This document shows positions 41,892 through 54,140 of a DNA stretch of 64,000 bases, piece by piece. The translations under genes were made by a program, and so were the position numbers. The notes below the pieces were generated by a model. It did no database searches and was not told where the DNA came from. It saw only the letters and a list, made by a program, of their open reading frames with translations. Source of the stretch: G963667675 sp965249215 (GTDB lineage: Bacteria > Chloroflexota > Dehalococcoidia > Lucifugimonadales > UBA3495). Location: the NCBI GenBank assembly GCA_965249215.1, contig CBDFLN010000002.1, forward strand, positions 62,001-126,000, read 5' to 3'. Positions within the stretch are counted from its first letter, which is position 1. Every line of letters begins with the position of its first letter.

Positions 41892-44051
41892 ATGGCGGTG
41901 GTGGCTGGTTCGCAGAAAACAACCACGCAGAACATTAAGCAAGAGCAATACGGAGAGGACGCGCTGGCACGCGCCATCCGGCTCAGCCAGGGCTATTTTC
42001 GGCTCAGCCAGCATCGCGAAGGTTACTGGTGCGGTCAGCTTGAGTCCAACACCACTATGGAAGCCGAGTATCTCATGCTGTCCCACTTCCTGGGTCGCGT
42101 GGACCCGGAACGCTGGCGCAAACTCGCCAACTATATCCTAAGCAAACAGCGGGAAGACGGCTCCTGGGGTCAGTATTTCGACTCTCCGGGCGACCTCAGC
42201 ACTTCGGTTGAAAGCTATTTTGCCCTCAAGCTGGCGGGCTATTCCGCCGATTCCGAGCCCCTGCGCAAGGCCCGGCGGTTCATCCTCTCCATGGGAGGCG
42301 TTCCGGGGGTCCGGGTGTTCACCAAAATTTGGCTGGCCCTCTTTGGCCAATGGGACTGGCAGGGCACCCCCAACATGCCGCCGGAGCTGATTTTCCTGCC
42401 GTCATGGGCCCCCTTCAACCTCTACCGGTTCGCCAGTTGGGCCAGGGCCACCGTGGCCCCCATGCTCATCATCCTTACCCGCCATCCCACCTGCCCCGTG
42501 CCCGAGCCTGCCAAAATCGACGAACTCTACCCGGACGGGCGCAGCCAGGCCGACTACTCCCTGCCCAAGCCCGACGGCGGTTGGGGATGGGGCAGGTTCC
42601 TCTATCATCTGGACCGTTTCGTCGGCCTTTACAAGCGCTTGCCCCTGCACCCCTTCCGCCGGCGCGCCGAGAGGAAGGTCGTCCAGTGGATATTGGACCA
42701 TCAGGAGGCAGACGGTTGCTGGGGGGGCATCCAGCCTCCGTGGGTTTACTCCCTCATCGCCCTCCACCACCTGGGCGGCCCCGGAAACAAGGCCGCCGTG
42801 GAGAAGGGGTTTGCCGGCTTCGAAGGATTTGTGATAGAAGACGATGACACTTGCACTGTTCAGGCTTGCATGTCTCCGGTGTGGGACACCTGCCTGGCCC
42901 AGTTGGCCCTGCTGGATTCCGGGGTTGCTGAGGACGATCCCATAATTCAACAGTCCACCACATGGTTGCTGGACCAGCAAATCCTGGCCAGCGGGGACTG
43001 GCAAGTCCAGGTCAAGGACATCCAACCCGGAGGCTGGGCGTTCGAGTTTCATAACAACCAGTACCCCGATATCGACGACTCGGCAGAGGTCATCATGGCC
43101 CTGGCGGGCGCCCGCCTCCAGTCCGGAGATGAGCCCCGCCGTCAACCCGCCATTGACCGGGGCGTGGCCTGGCTCGAAGCCCTCCAATCCAACAACGGCG
43201 GTTGGGGCTCTTTCGACAAGAACAACAACGCCTACTACCTCACCAAGCTGCCCTTCTCCGATTTCGGCGAGACCCTCGACCCGCCCAGCGTTGACGTCAC
43301 GGCTCATATCCTGGAGATGTACGGCAAGCTGGGCTATCCACGCGACCACCAGGCGGTCATCCGGGCCTACGAGTACGTCCGGCAGGAGCAGGAGGAAGAC
43401 GGTTCCTGGTTTGGCAGGTGGGGCGTCAACTACATTTATGGCGCCGGCGCAGTGCTCCCGGCCCTGGCCGCCGTGGGCGAAGACATGGAAAAACCCTACG
43501 TTCGCCGCGCCGTCGACTGGCTGGTGTCTCACCAGAACCCCGACGGCGGTTGGGGCGAGAGCTGCGGCTCCTACGTCGAACCCGAACTCCGCGGCGTTGG
43601 CCCCAGCACCGCTTCCCAGACCGCCTGGGCCCTGCTGGCCTTGATGGCGGCCGGCCAGCACGACAGCCCGGCTGTCATGAGGGGCGTAGACTATTTGATC
43701 GAGCACCAGAAAGACGATGGCGGTTGGGACGAGCCATATTTCACCGGCACCGGGTTTCCCGGCTACGGCATCGGCGAACGGCTGCAGCAACCGCCCGAGC
43801 CGGGGGAGAATGGCTACCAGGGTTTAGACCAGCCCGTCGCCTTTATGATTAACTACCGCCTGTACCGCTATTACTGGCCGCTCATGGCCCTGGGAAGGTT
43901 CTCCAGCCTGTCCAACCGTGCAGAAAAGAAGTCCCGCGTCAATCACGTCAACGGGTCGGCATCCCTGTCGCCCGGCGTACCCGTGTTTCAAAGCGGTCTG
44001 GGAAAGAACGGCAATGCCCCGTCTCCCCTTACCCCGGCCAACCGGGTATAG
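41892..44051 (+). CDS. shc: squalene-hopene cyclase
   Basis: 719 residues. The catalytic DxDD is YPDIDDSAE (Asp393, Asp395, Asp396). QW-type repeats are spread through the chain: REDGSWGQYF, DGCWGGIQPPW, NNGGWGSFD, EDGSWFGRWG, PDGGWGES and DDGGWDEPYFTGTGFPG. The enzyme cyclises squalene to hopene or hopanol on the membrane. The gene starts six bases after hpnA. The last 45 residues, rich in Ser, Asn and Pro, extend beyond the usual end of the fold. Confidence 0.95.
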   Translation: MAVVAGSQKTTTQNIKQEQYGEDALARAIRLSQGYFRLSQHREGYWCGQLESNTTMEAEYLMLSHFLGRVDPERWRKLANYILSKQREDGSWGQYFDSPGDLSTSVESYFALKLAGYSADSEPLRKARRFILSMGGVPGVRVFTKIWLALFGQWDWQGTPNMPPELIFLPSWAPFNLYRFASWARATVAPMLIILTRHPTCPVPEPAKIDELYPDGRSQADYSLPKPDGGWGWGRFLYHLDRFVGLYKRLPLHPFRRRAERKVVQWILDHQEADGCWGGIQPPWVYSLIALHHLGGPGNKAAVEKGFAGFEGFVIEDDDTCTVQACMSPVWDTCLAQLALLDSGVAEDDPIIQQSTTWLLDQQILASGDWQVQVKDIQPGGWAFEFHNNQYPDIDDSAEVIMALAGARLQSGDEPRRQPAIDRGVAWLEALQSNNGGWGSFDKNNNAYYLTKLPFSDFGETLDPPSVDVTAHILEMYGKLGYPRDHQAVIRAYEYVRQEQEEDGSWFGRWGVNYIYGAGAVLPALAAVGEDMEKPYVRRAVDWLVSHQNPDGGWGESCGSYVEPELRGVGPSTASQTAWALLALMAAGQHDSPAVMRGVDYLIEHQKDDGGWDEPYFTGTGFPGYGIGERLQQPPEPGENGYQGLDQPVAFMINYRLYRYYWPLMALGRFSSLSNRAEKKSRVNHVNGSASLSPGVPVFQSGLGKNGNAPSPLTPANRV

Positions 44052-44092
44052 TAGTTCCTCCGGCCTTGTATGCCGCGCCAGGGAGTAGCGCC

Positions 44093-44968
44093 GTGACTGT
44101 ATTGGAGGCGGCCTATGAGGAATGCCGCTCGATTACCCAGCGGGAAGCCAAGAACTTCTACTACGCCTTCCTCACCCTTCCGGCGCCCCGCCGCAGGGCC
44201 ATCTACGTGGCCTACGCTTTCTGCCGCCACTGCGACGACTCCGTGGACCGGGTCGCCTCGCCAGATGACAAGCTCTCAACGCTCCAGGTCCTGCGTAAAG
44301 ACCTGGACGACGCCTACGCCGGCCGGGCCGCCGCGCCGGTCTTCCTCGCCTTAGCCGACGTCGCCCAACGTTATGACATCCCCAGGGAATATTTCGCCGA
44401 GGTCATCTCCGGCGTTGAAAGCGACCTGGTCAAAGACCGCTACGCCGACTTCGAGGAGCTGCGCCGCTACTGCTACCAGGTCGCCTCCGTCGTCGGTCTC
44501 ATCTCAATACAGATTTTCGGCTATCAAGACCATGCCGCCAAGCCCCTTGCCGTGGACTTGGGCTTGGCTATGCAGTTGACCAACATCCTCCGGGACGTGC
44601 GGGAAGACCTGGACTTCGGCCGGGTCTACCTGCCCCAGGATGAACTCGCCAGGTTCGGCTACTCAGAGGCCGACCTCCGCTCCGGAGTGGTCAACGACGC
44701 CTTCATCCAACTTATGCAGTTCCAGGTGCAGCGCGCCAAGGAATATTTCCGGAGCGGCTTCCGGTTGCTGCCCTATCTCTCTCGCCGGTCCCGGGCCTGC
44801 CCGGCCGTCCTTGGCCAGCTCTACCGCAACATCTTGAATGGCATCGAGGACATCGATTACGACGTTTTGCACCACCGGGTCTCCCTCAGCACCCGGCGAA
44901 AGCTGCGGGTCACCGCGCAGACCTGGCTGGCCGCCGTCATGCCCCTGGCGCCCTTGCCCCGGGGTTAA
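44093..44968 (+). CDS. squalene/phytoene synthase family, HpnD-like
   Basis: 291 residues. The two Asp-rich motifs are AFCRHCDDSVDRV and LTNILRDVREDLDFGRVYLP; YCYQVASVVGLISIQIFGY is also typical. In the HpnCDE route HpnD makes presqualene diphosphate; the single-enzyme route uses squalene synthase. Only one such gene lies here and no HpnC or HpnE is next to it, so it could be either HpnD with partners elsewhere or a stand-alone synthase. GTG 44093 has AGGGAG about eight bases upstream. Last gene of the operon. Confidence 0.88.
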   Translation: MTVLEAAYEECRSITQREAKNFYYAFLTLPAPRRRAIYVAYAFCRHCDDSVDRVASPDDKLSTLQVLRKDLDDAYAGRAAAPVFLALADVAQRYDIPREYFAEVISGVESDLVKDRYADFEELRRYCYQVASVVGLISIQIFGYQDHAAKPLAVDLGLAMQLTNILRDVREDLDFGRVYLPQDELARFGYSEADLRSGVVNDAFIQLMQFQVQRAKEYFRSGFRLLPYLSRRSRACPAVLGQLYRNILNGIEDIDYDVLHHRVSLSTRRKLRVTAQTWLAAVMPLAPLPRG

Positions 44969-45272
44969 TTGCCCTGCCTTGGACCCGGCGCGACTTGGCC
45001 CTCACCAGCCCGGAGATTTCCGGCGACGCCCATCGGTCAACCCGACCGGACCCTTCTGCTTGCCCCGCGCTCTGCCCATTGACGGCCGGCGCAGGGCCTA
45101 GATTACAATCTACCTGACAATCTACCGGGCAATTCCCGGTTGCGCCGTCCGGCCCTTGCAACGGGACTGCAAAGCCGCCGTACCCTGGGGACGTGAATTT
45201 GAAGCCAACGTACCGGCGCTCTGGCCGGGGCAAGGACTCCACCGGCCTCACCAGTAGAGACAACCGTTAGTC
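44969..45272. other. intergenic region with a possible promoter
   Basis: TTGACG (45079-45084) and TACAAT (45104-45109) are 19 bases apart and could drive the epimerase gene at 45273. No terminator or gene is evident. Confidence 0.35.
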
Positions 45273-46265
45273 ATGCAGCAAACCGAAAGGGTAACAGCCG
45301 TCACCGGTGCAGCGGGCCACATTGGCCGCCGGCTGCTTCTGGAGCTGGAGGAGAACGGGGGCCAACGGGGAGTCGTGGCATTGGATACCAGGCCATTGGC
45401 CTTCCCGGTACACAACGTGTCGGCCTACCGGCGGGACGTAACCGAGCCCATTGGCGACATCCTTGAGGGCCGCCGCGTTACCACGGTAGTCCACCTGGCC
45501 TTCGACGGCCGGCGGGGCCGGAGCCAGCTCGAGGCCACCGCCATCAGGCAAAACAATCTGGCCGCCCTCAGGTCGGTGTTGGACTCCAGCGCCAAGGCTC
45601 AAGTGCGTCATTTTGTCTTCCTGAGCTCCCACATGGCCTATGGAGCCTACGCAGACAACCCCGTACCATTGCCCGACGACGCCCCTTTGCGCGCCTTACC
45701 CCACTTTCCCTACGGCTACGACAAACTCCTATCTGAAGATATGGTCCGGGAATTCGCCGCGCGACACGAGGACATCGCCGTAACCGTCCTTCGTCCCTGC
45801 CCCGTATTGGGGCCGAACACCCACCACTCGATTGCGCAGGGGCTGTTCCGTCCGCGGCTACTCGGGGTGAATGGCTACAACCCGCCCCTACAGTTCGTCT
45901 ACGAAGATGACCTCGCCCGTATCCTGGGCCTTATCATAGCCCGGGAAATTCCGGGGGCGTTCAACGTAGCCGGTGAAGGAGTGGTGTTCTACCGGGAGCT
46001 TGCCGAACTAATCAAGAGCAAACTCGTCAGTCTTCCCGCCTTCCTTGCCTATCCGCTGGTCCAGTTGACCTGGAACCTGGGAATCCAACGGGAGTCCACT
46101 GCTGCCGGGTTAGACCTGGCGCGCTATCCGATAGTTCTGGACGCCAGCAAGCTGCGCCGGACTACCGGCTACCGTTGCCGCCACACATCGTTTGAAACCC
46201 TGACGGCCTTCGCCAACTCCAGTTTGTTGTACAGCGACCAGGATGGCCCAGTGGGCATCGTCTAG
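45273..46265 (+). CDS. NAD-dependent epimerase/dehydratase family protein
   Basis: 330 residues. TGAAGHIGRRLLLEL near residue 11 is the nucleotide-binding loop, and YGYDKLLSED carries the Tyr/Lys pair. The C-terminal half (FVYEDDLARILGLI, GAFNVAGEGVVFYRELAELI) is typical of extended SDRs acting on nucleotide sugars. No specific substrate can be assigned. It follows the hopanoid operon after a 304-bp gap, so a link to hopanoid modification is possible but unproven. ATG 45273. Confidence 0.82.
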   Translation: MQQTERVTAVTGAAGHIGRRLLLELEENGGQRGVVALDTRPLAFPVHNVSAYRRDVTEPIGDILEGRRVTTVVHLAFDGRRGRSQLEATAIRQNNLAALRSVLDSSAKAQVRHFVFLSSHMAYGAYADNPVPLPDDAPLRALPHFPYGYDKLLSEDMVREFAARHEDIAVTVLRPCPVLGPNTHHSIAQGLFRPRLLGVNGYNPPLQFVYEDDLARILGLIIAREIPGAFNVAGEGVVFYRELAELIKSKLVSLPAFLAYPLVQLTWNLGIQRESTAAGLDLARYPIVLDASKLRRTTGYRCRHTSFETLTAFANSSLLYSDQDGPVGIV

Positions 46266-46294
46266 CGCCGCAGGACTGTACGGCCCTGCGCGGC

Positions 46295-49051
<2,757 letters not shown>

Positions 49052-49209
49052 CACAGACTGGAACCTCCCTTGCTCTGTGGACGACAACGGAAAACCGGCG
49101 CCCTGATGCCCTTCACCCCCTCACCGCTATGGAATCTACGTCCTCGCTTGATCTCATTGGTTGGCCCCGCCCCCGGCCGGGTGTTCACGCACGCCGGGAC
49201 ATGCCGAAA

Positions 49210-50214
49210 CTATATTTCTCTGAACTGCGGCGCCGGGTCCTCCAGATCGAACCTGTTCAGCCACAGGTCGTCCAACCGGCTTTGCTCGTCCCGGGTCAGG
49301 TCCGGGGCCTCGCTGGCGTCGGTGTATTCCCGTAGTTCGTCCAGGTTGGTGAAATTCGGCAGCACCGACGCGATGCACGGCTGGGCCAGGCAGAACTTTA
49401 TGGCCGCCTGGCTCATTGTGCGGCCCGCGTCCTCTCCGGCCAAAAACTTCACCTTGTCCGCCCTGGCCAGCGCCTGCTCCATCCACTCCGCCTTGCGGCT
49501 GGCCCGGTGGTCGCTGGGGTCGAACTCCGGCGGCTCCAGGTAGCGGCCGGTGAGCACCTCCGACGCGTGGGGCACCCTGGATATCAGCCCCACCTGTTCG
49601 TCGTCGGCTATCGGGAAGAAGTCCCGTGCCGGGTCCTGCTCCAGAATGCTGTAGATGATTTGCAGGCTCTGAACCTGCCGCTCCCGCATCGACGCCTCGC
49701 CCTCTTCGAACCAGCCGATGTCAGGACCAAGCGCCGCCCCGTAGTAGCGCACCTTGCCTTCGGACTGCAATTGCTCCAGCGTCTCGAACAAATCGTCCCG
49801 TTCCAAGGCCTCCAACCGGGGGTTGTGGATCTGGTACAGGTCTATGTAGTCGGTATTCAACCGGTGCAGGCTCTGCTCGCAGGCAAAAGTTACGAACTCC
49901 CGGTTGAACTTTTGCGGCCGCTCCCGGTGGCCTATTCGCGGCGTCTTGTCGTAAAAGTCATAGCCGAACTTGGTGGCTATCGTAATTTCATTGCGGTGTG
50001 GGCCCAGCACCTCGGCCAGCAGTTCCTCCCCGTACCCCTCTCCGTAGGTATCGGCGGTGTCGAAGAAGGTCACGCCCAGGTCCAGCGCGTTTTCCAAGAG
50101 CGCCTTACGTTCCTCCGGCGTCCTGCGGCCCCACCAGTTGGTCGCTACGGTCCAAACGCCGAATCCCACTTCGGGCAACACCAACTCTGTCCTGGGCAAC
50201 TGCCTGTATTTCAT
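49210..50214 (-). CDS. aldo/keto reductase
   Basis: 334 residues. The AKR active-site set is visible: FFDTADTYGEG with Asp and Tyr, IATKFGYDF with Lys, and DYIDLYQIHNP with His. The N-terminal KYRQLPRTELVLPEVGFGVWTVATNWWG is typical of the YajO/Tas-like group. NADPH-linked carbonyl reduction is expected; substrate unknown. ATG 50214 fits the family N-terminus, though the frame is open to 50517. It lies just downstream of a terminator ending the DUF1802 gene. Confidence 0.9.
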   Translation of the reverse strand: MKYRQLPRTELVLPEVGFGVWTVATNWWGRRTPEERKALLENALDLGVTFFDTADTYGEGYGEELLAEVLGPHRNEITIATKFGYDFYDKTPRIGHRERPQKFNREFVTFACEQSLHRLNTDYIDLYQIHNPRLEALERDDLFETLEQLQSEGKVRYYGAALGPDIGWFEEGEASMRERQVQSLQIIYSILEQDPARDFFPIADDEQVGLISRVPHASEVLTGRYLEPPEFDPSDHRASRKAEWMEQALARADKVKFLAGEDAGRTMSQAAIKFCLAQPCIASVLPNFTNLDELREYTDASEAPDLTRDEQSRLDDLWLNRFDLEDPAPQFREI

Positions 50215-50245
50215 CCGGATGGCGTCCTTTCTACCGGACCTGTCG

Positions 50246-50275
50246 AGAATAAAATGGCCCCAGCTCGCTGGGGCC
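50246..50275 (-). terminator. intrinsic terminator of the DUF1802 gene
   Basis: GGCCCCAGC and GCTGGGGCC (50256-50264, 50267-50275) form a perfect 9-bp stem with a 2-base centre; on the minus strand it runs into ATTTTATTCT. It lies 20 bases past the stop of the DUF1802 gene. Confidence 0.75.
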
Positions 50276-50294
50276 CGCATCCTGGGACTGGCTG

Positions 50295-50879
50295 CTAAGC
50301 CGCGACCGTTACTTCCAAGGCTCCCTTGATTTCGTCCACCCGCCGCCGAAACTCCTCGTCGTCCAGCACCGGCTCCATGCGTCCCAGGGCCACCCGCTCC
50401 GACAATTCCACCCACGACGTGCAGCCCTTGTACTCGGGCAAAAACGGCACGGTAACCGGCTGCTCCAGCCGGTACACCCTGAGCAAGATGATGGACAGAG
50501 GAAACCTGGGCTTCCACCGCAGCCGCGATTCGGCGTAATCATCGGTCCAGATGTGATGCGGCGACAGGGCCTCCGCCACTTCTTGTTCCAAGACCTCTAT
50601 TGTCTCCGCCGCCTGGGCCCAGTAAGAGAAGGTGATGTTGCCGTCGTCATGCGGTTGCTCCAGCAGGGCGCGGAGGGCTGGCTGATGGGCGTCTTTCAGC
50701 AGGTCTTCTCGTTGGTGCTCGAAGGTCGGGTAAAGCAGAAACTCGGGATGTGCAACGCGGAAGTGCTTGCCGGACTCACTAATGCCCCCCTTGCGAAGCA
50801 ACAGCACCTGATTGCCGCGACCCAAGGCCTCGAGAGTGACTGCCCACTCCTTGAGGGCTATGTGACACGCTTCCGGCAT
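50295..50879 (-). CDS. DUF1802-family protein
   Basis: 194 residues. ALKEWAVTLEALGRGNQVLLLRKGGI at the N-terminus and FLLYPTFEHQREDLLK are the DUF1802 signature; RWKPRFPLSIILLRVYRL follows. Function unknown; the RKGGI and YPTFEHQ segments are the most conserved. ATG 50879. Monocistronic, with its own terminator. Confidence 0.88.
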   Translation of the reverse strand: MPEACHIALKEWAVTLEALGRGNQVLLLRKGGISESGKHFRVAHPEFLLYPTFEHQREDLLKDAHQPALRALLEQPHDDGNITFSYWAQAAETIEVLEQEVAEALSPHHIWTDDYAESRLRWKPRFPLSIILLRVYRLEQPVTVPFLPEYKGCTSWVELSERVALGRMEPVLDDEEFRRRVDEIKGALEVTVAA

Positions 50880-51435
50880 GATTGATTCAATCCCCTTGAC
50901 CCAAAGACAGGTTCACCCGGCTAATATTAACACCTGGCGGTTGGGGCCTCAATCCCTGGTGCCTAAGGCGTGCGTAATAGCCGCTCTCACACGGCCTGGG
51001 ATGTCTCTCTCCCCCGGTTCTTCACCAAGCCCATGACTCCGGATATGGGACAGGCCGACAGCTCATTGGCGGTGAGCTACTCGAACCATTCCAATGGACT
51101 GGCGGCGTTGGCTAGATTTGCCAGCTCGTCCTCATCCCGTCGAAGGAAACGAACGGCGAACCACACGCCAACTTCCGTCCATCCCCCCGCACTTGTCATT
51201 CCGAGCGCAGCCGAGGAATCTACAGCTCATGCATTCAGACCCAGGTTCAATCCCGTAGCTTGTCCCGACCGCATATCCGCGCGTTCGTCCTAAGCTCGTC
51301 GAAGGACACGAACGGGCGGCGGTGTGGGCCTGCCGCGAGTGTGTGGGGGCACAAGTAGAACGGCAGGAAAGGGCCGGACTTACCGAAGCTCGAATGTGGT
51401 GCGACGGCCGGGGGCTTCTTCGGCTGTGCCGAGCG
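50880..51435. other. repeat-bearing intergenic region
   Basis: No supported gene in 556 bp. It holds a dispersed GTCATTCCGAGCGCAGCCGA-type repeat at 51195-51221 and a palindrome-like element at 51282-51314 (CGTTCGTCCT and AGGACACGAACG, with a two-base bulge) that belongs to the same family as the half-sites of the 28-bp arrays. Confidence 0.7.
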
Positions 51436-52221
51436 TTAAACGCCCGACAGCCCCAACAGCCCGTTCAAATTGCGGGTGGTCGCATCGGCGACCTCTTCCA
51501 GGCTCAGGCCCTTGATTTCGGCCAGCCGCTGCGCGACGTCCTGGGTATGCCGGGGCTCCGTCCAGTTGCTGCGGTACTTTTTGAAGGGCTGGGGCGCCGC
51601 GTCGGTTTCCAAGACGATGTGCGCCAAGGGGATGGCCTTGGCTACTTCCTGTAGTTCGGGCAACCTAAGGAGCGGCCTGGCCAGTGATATGAAAAATCCT
51701 TGCTCGATAGCCTGCCGCGCCGTGGGCTCGTCTCCCTGGAAGTAGTGCATCACCCCGCCCACTTCTTCCGCTCCTTCCTCCCGCAATGTCTGGAACACTT
51801 CCGGGTGGGACTCCCTGGAGTGGAATATGATGGGGAGCTTCAACTGCCGGGCCAGCCGTATCTGTTCCCGGAACACCTGGTACTGCACTGGGCGGTCAGG
51901 CGAGGTGGGCAGGAAGTCCAGGCCTATCTCGCTGATGCACACCACCATGGGGTTGTCCTTGGCCAGCCCCTCCAGCCGGGAATAGACGCTGTCGTCCACG
52001 GGTTGGTGCGCTTCCATGGGATGAATACCCACACCGGCATATAGTGCGTCGTACTGGTGAGACATTTCGACGCAGGCCTCGCTGGATTCCACGGTCGTCC
52101 CGGCGCACACCACCATCCCCACCCCCGCCTCCCCGGCCCGCTCCAGGATCTCCGGTATCTCCGCCGCCGGGTACTTGTCCAGGTGAGTGTGGCAGTCGCC
52201 CAATACGTATTCAGCCGCCAT
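51436..52221 (-). CDS. TatD-family hydrolase
   Basis: 261 residues. Metal-ligand motifs are present in order: DCHTHLDKYP near residue 9, ISEIGLDF, IIFHSRESHPE, MHYFQGDEP and IVLETDAAPQPFKK. TatD proteins are Mg-dependent 3'-5' DNases or related hydrolases. Length is typical. The start ATG is 52221; IS copy 2 begins only 49 bases upstream, so its native promoter has probably been displaced. Confidence 0.9.
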   Translation of the reverse strand: MAAEYVLGDCHTHLDKYPAAEIPEILERAGEAGVGMVVCAGTTVESSEACVEMSHQYDALYAGVGIHPMEAHQPVDDSVYSRLEGLAKDNPMVVCISEIGLDFLPTSPDRPVQYQVFREQIRLARQLKLPIIFHSRESHPEVFQTLREEGAEEVGGVMHYFQGDEPTARQAIEQGFFISLARPLLRLPELQEVAKAIPLAHIVLETDAAPQPFKKYRSNWTEPRHTQDVAQRLAEIKGLSLEEVADATTRNLNGLLGLSGV

Positions 52222-52270
52222 AGTCTCCCCCCTTATTTGCCTGATGTTATCTTACACCCGGTTGCGTTAG

Positions 52271-53989
52271 CCCGAATCCACCGAAGGAGGGCGTCGGGTT
52301 AGCGTCCTGAAGCGGCAAGAAGGTGCTCCTGTGCTTCTGGGATAATGGTTTTGTAGCAAAAAACCGACCCCGGAAAAGGAGCACCCAATAGATGCTGCCA
52401 CGCAACCACCCCGACCGGATCCAAATCACCTTCGACGACCGCCGCTTGGTGGCCAATGCCGGGCTGCTCCTTCCGGCCACCCTGGCGCGGCACCTCGGCC
52501 TGCCCGAACTCGTCCGGCAGCGCCTCGACCTGGGCGATGCCCCGGGGCGGGCGAACACGAGCGACAAGATGATGACGCTGGTGGCGTCTGCGCTGGCTGG
52601 GGGCGACTGCATTGACGACGCCGATGTGTTGCGCACCGGGGGGACGGCCTGCACCCTGGGCGGCACGGTCAAGGCGCCATCCACCCTGGGCACCTTCCTG
52701 CGCAGCTTCCGGTGGGGCCACGTCCGTCAACTCGACCGGGTGAGCCGCGAGTTGCTGGCCCGGGCTTGGCAGGCCGGGGCGGGACCCGGCGACGGGCCCC
52801 TGACCATTGACCTGGACTCCACCATCTGCGAGACCTACGGACTGGCCAAGGAGGGCGCACGCCACCACGGCTATACCGGCAAGCGGGGCTATCACCCGCT
52901 GTTGGCCGTCGCCGCCGGCACCGGCGACGTGCTGATGTCCCGGCTGCGCGAGGGCCGCGCCAACACCGCCCGGGGCGCCGCCCACTTTCTGCGGGAGACG
53001 GTGGGGCGGGTACGCTACGCCGGGGCCAACGGACGACTCACGCTACGGGCCGACAGCGGGTTCTACACTCATGGCGTGGTATCCGTCTGCCGCAAGATGG
53101 ATGTCCGCTTCTCCATCACCATCCGCCAGCACAAGAGCCTGCGCAATCTCATCGAGACGATACCCGAGGATGCCTGGACTCCCATTCCCTACTGGATGGA
53201 CGGCGCCGCCGATGTGGCCGAGACCACCTGCACTCCCTTCCAGAGTGAACCTGACGCCGCGCCGGTGCGGCTCATCGTCCGGCGTGTGAAGCCCACGCCC
53301 GGTTCCCAGTTGGCCCTCTTCGCCAAATACAGCTATCACGGGTTCATCACCGACCGGGACGGGGAGTTGCTCGAACTGGAGGCTGACCATCGCCGCCACG
53401 CCGAGATCGAGAATGCCATACGCGACCTCAAGTACGGCGTCGGGCTGAACCATCTCCCCTCGGGCCGCTTCGCCGCCAACGGCGCCTGGCTGGCCGTCCA
53501 GACGATGGCCCACAACCTGGCCCGCTGGACCGCGCGGATCGGTCTGGGAGAGCGGATAGCCACCACCAAGACCCTCCGGCGGCGGTTCTTCTCCCTGGCC
53601 GGACGGCTCACCCGCTCGGCACGCCGGTTGACCCTGCATCTTCCGGATCGCTGGCCTTGGGCTGAGAAGTTCAGCCGCGCCTTGGCCCGGCTGCGAGCCA
53701 TTCCACTCCCGGCCTGACGGCACCGTCGGCGACCGACCCACCCACCGGACAACCGAAGATCCCCGCAGACTCGCGCCAGCCCGGTCCGAGAGAGTTCCCT
53801 GTTGCGTATTCTCTCGCCATCCCGCGCATCGCAGCTCCTGCAGACGGCCATAGGGGCCCCTGTGCGGCGATGAAGACCGTCCGCCGACCTCCCTACCCCA
53901 AATGGAACCCAGGCTATTTCCCCTGTAGCTCCCTCATCCCCCTTCCGCTTTCCTCACGCCGTCCATCGGTGTCCTTCGGTGGATTCGGG
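52271..53989 (+). mobile_element. IS1380-like insertion sequence, copy 2 (1719 bp)
   Basis: Same length and ends as copy 1, with CCCGAATCCACCGAAGGA at both termini in inverted orientation, and a perfect 5-bp target duplication GTTAG (52266-52270 and 53990-53994). The transposase is at 52392-53717 and the 53718-53989 tail is non-coding. Comparing the copies I see at least four single-base differences: two silent ones in the gene and two in the tail. Confidence 0.96.
52392..53717 (+). CDS. IS1380-like transposase (copy 2)
   Basis: 441 residues, identical in sequence to copy 1 as far as I can compare. It carries the same acidic active-site regions (LDSTICETYG, RADSGFY, HAEIENAIRDLK). ATG 52392 lies after AAAAGGAG. 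Full length, no frameshift, so the element is probably active. Confidence 0.94.
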   Translation: MLPRNHPDRIQITFDDRRLVANAGLLLPATLARHLGLPELVRQRLDLGDAPGRANTSDKMMTLVASALAGGDCIDDADVLRTGGTACTLGGTVKAPSTLGTFLRSFRWGHVRQLDRVSRELLARAWQAGAGPGDGPLTIDLDSTICETYGLAKEGARHHGYTGKRGYHPLLAVAAGTGDVLMSRLREGRANTARGAAHFLRETVGRVRYAGANGRLTLRADSGFYTHGVVSVCRKMDVRFSITIRQHKSLRNLIETIPEDAWTPIPYWMDGAADVAETTCTPFQSEPDAAPVRLIVRRVKPTPGSQLALFAKYSYHGFITDRDGELLELEADHRRHAEIENAIRDLKYGVGLNHLPSGRFAANGAWLAVQTMAHNLARWTARIGLGERIATTKTLRRRFFSLAGRLTRSARRLTLHLPDRWPWAEKFSRALARLRAIPLPA

Positions 53990-54103
53990 GTTAGAAATTG
54001 TGCGTTAGGAGTTGTGAGGTAGACTCGATGACGTTTCGCTCTAGCGCTTTATGCATGTGAAGCTCTAGCTGTTGACGGCCCGCGCCTCGCCCAGGCTTTA
54101 TGT

Positions 54104-54132
54104 TTGACAGTATTAACGTGCAGCGTTACTAT
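54104..54132 (+). promoter_or_regulatory. higBA promoter
   Basis: TTGACA (54104-54109), a 17-base spacer and TACTAT (54127-54132) are near consensus. The predicted start of transcription (about 54139) coincides with the TTG start of higB at 54141, so the toxin mRNA may be leaderless. Confidence 0.65.
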
Positions 54133-54140
54133 ATGTAGAG

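Noticed and set aside
50970..51293. 107-codon plus-strand open frame
   Set aside because: It runs through dispersed repeats, has no ribosome site and an odd composition.
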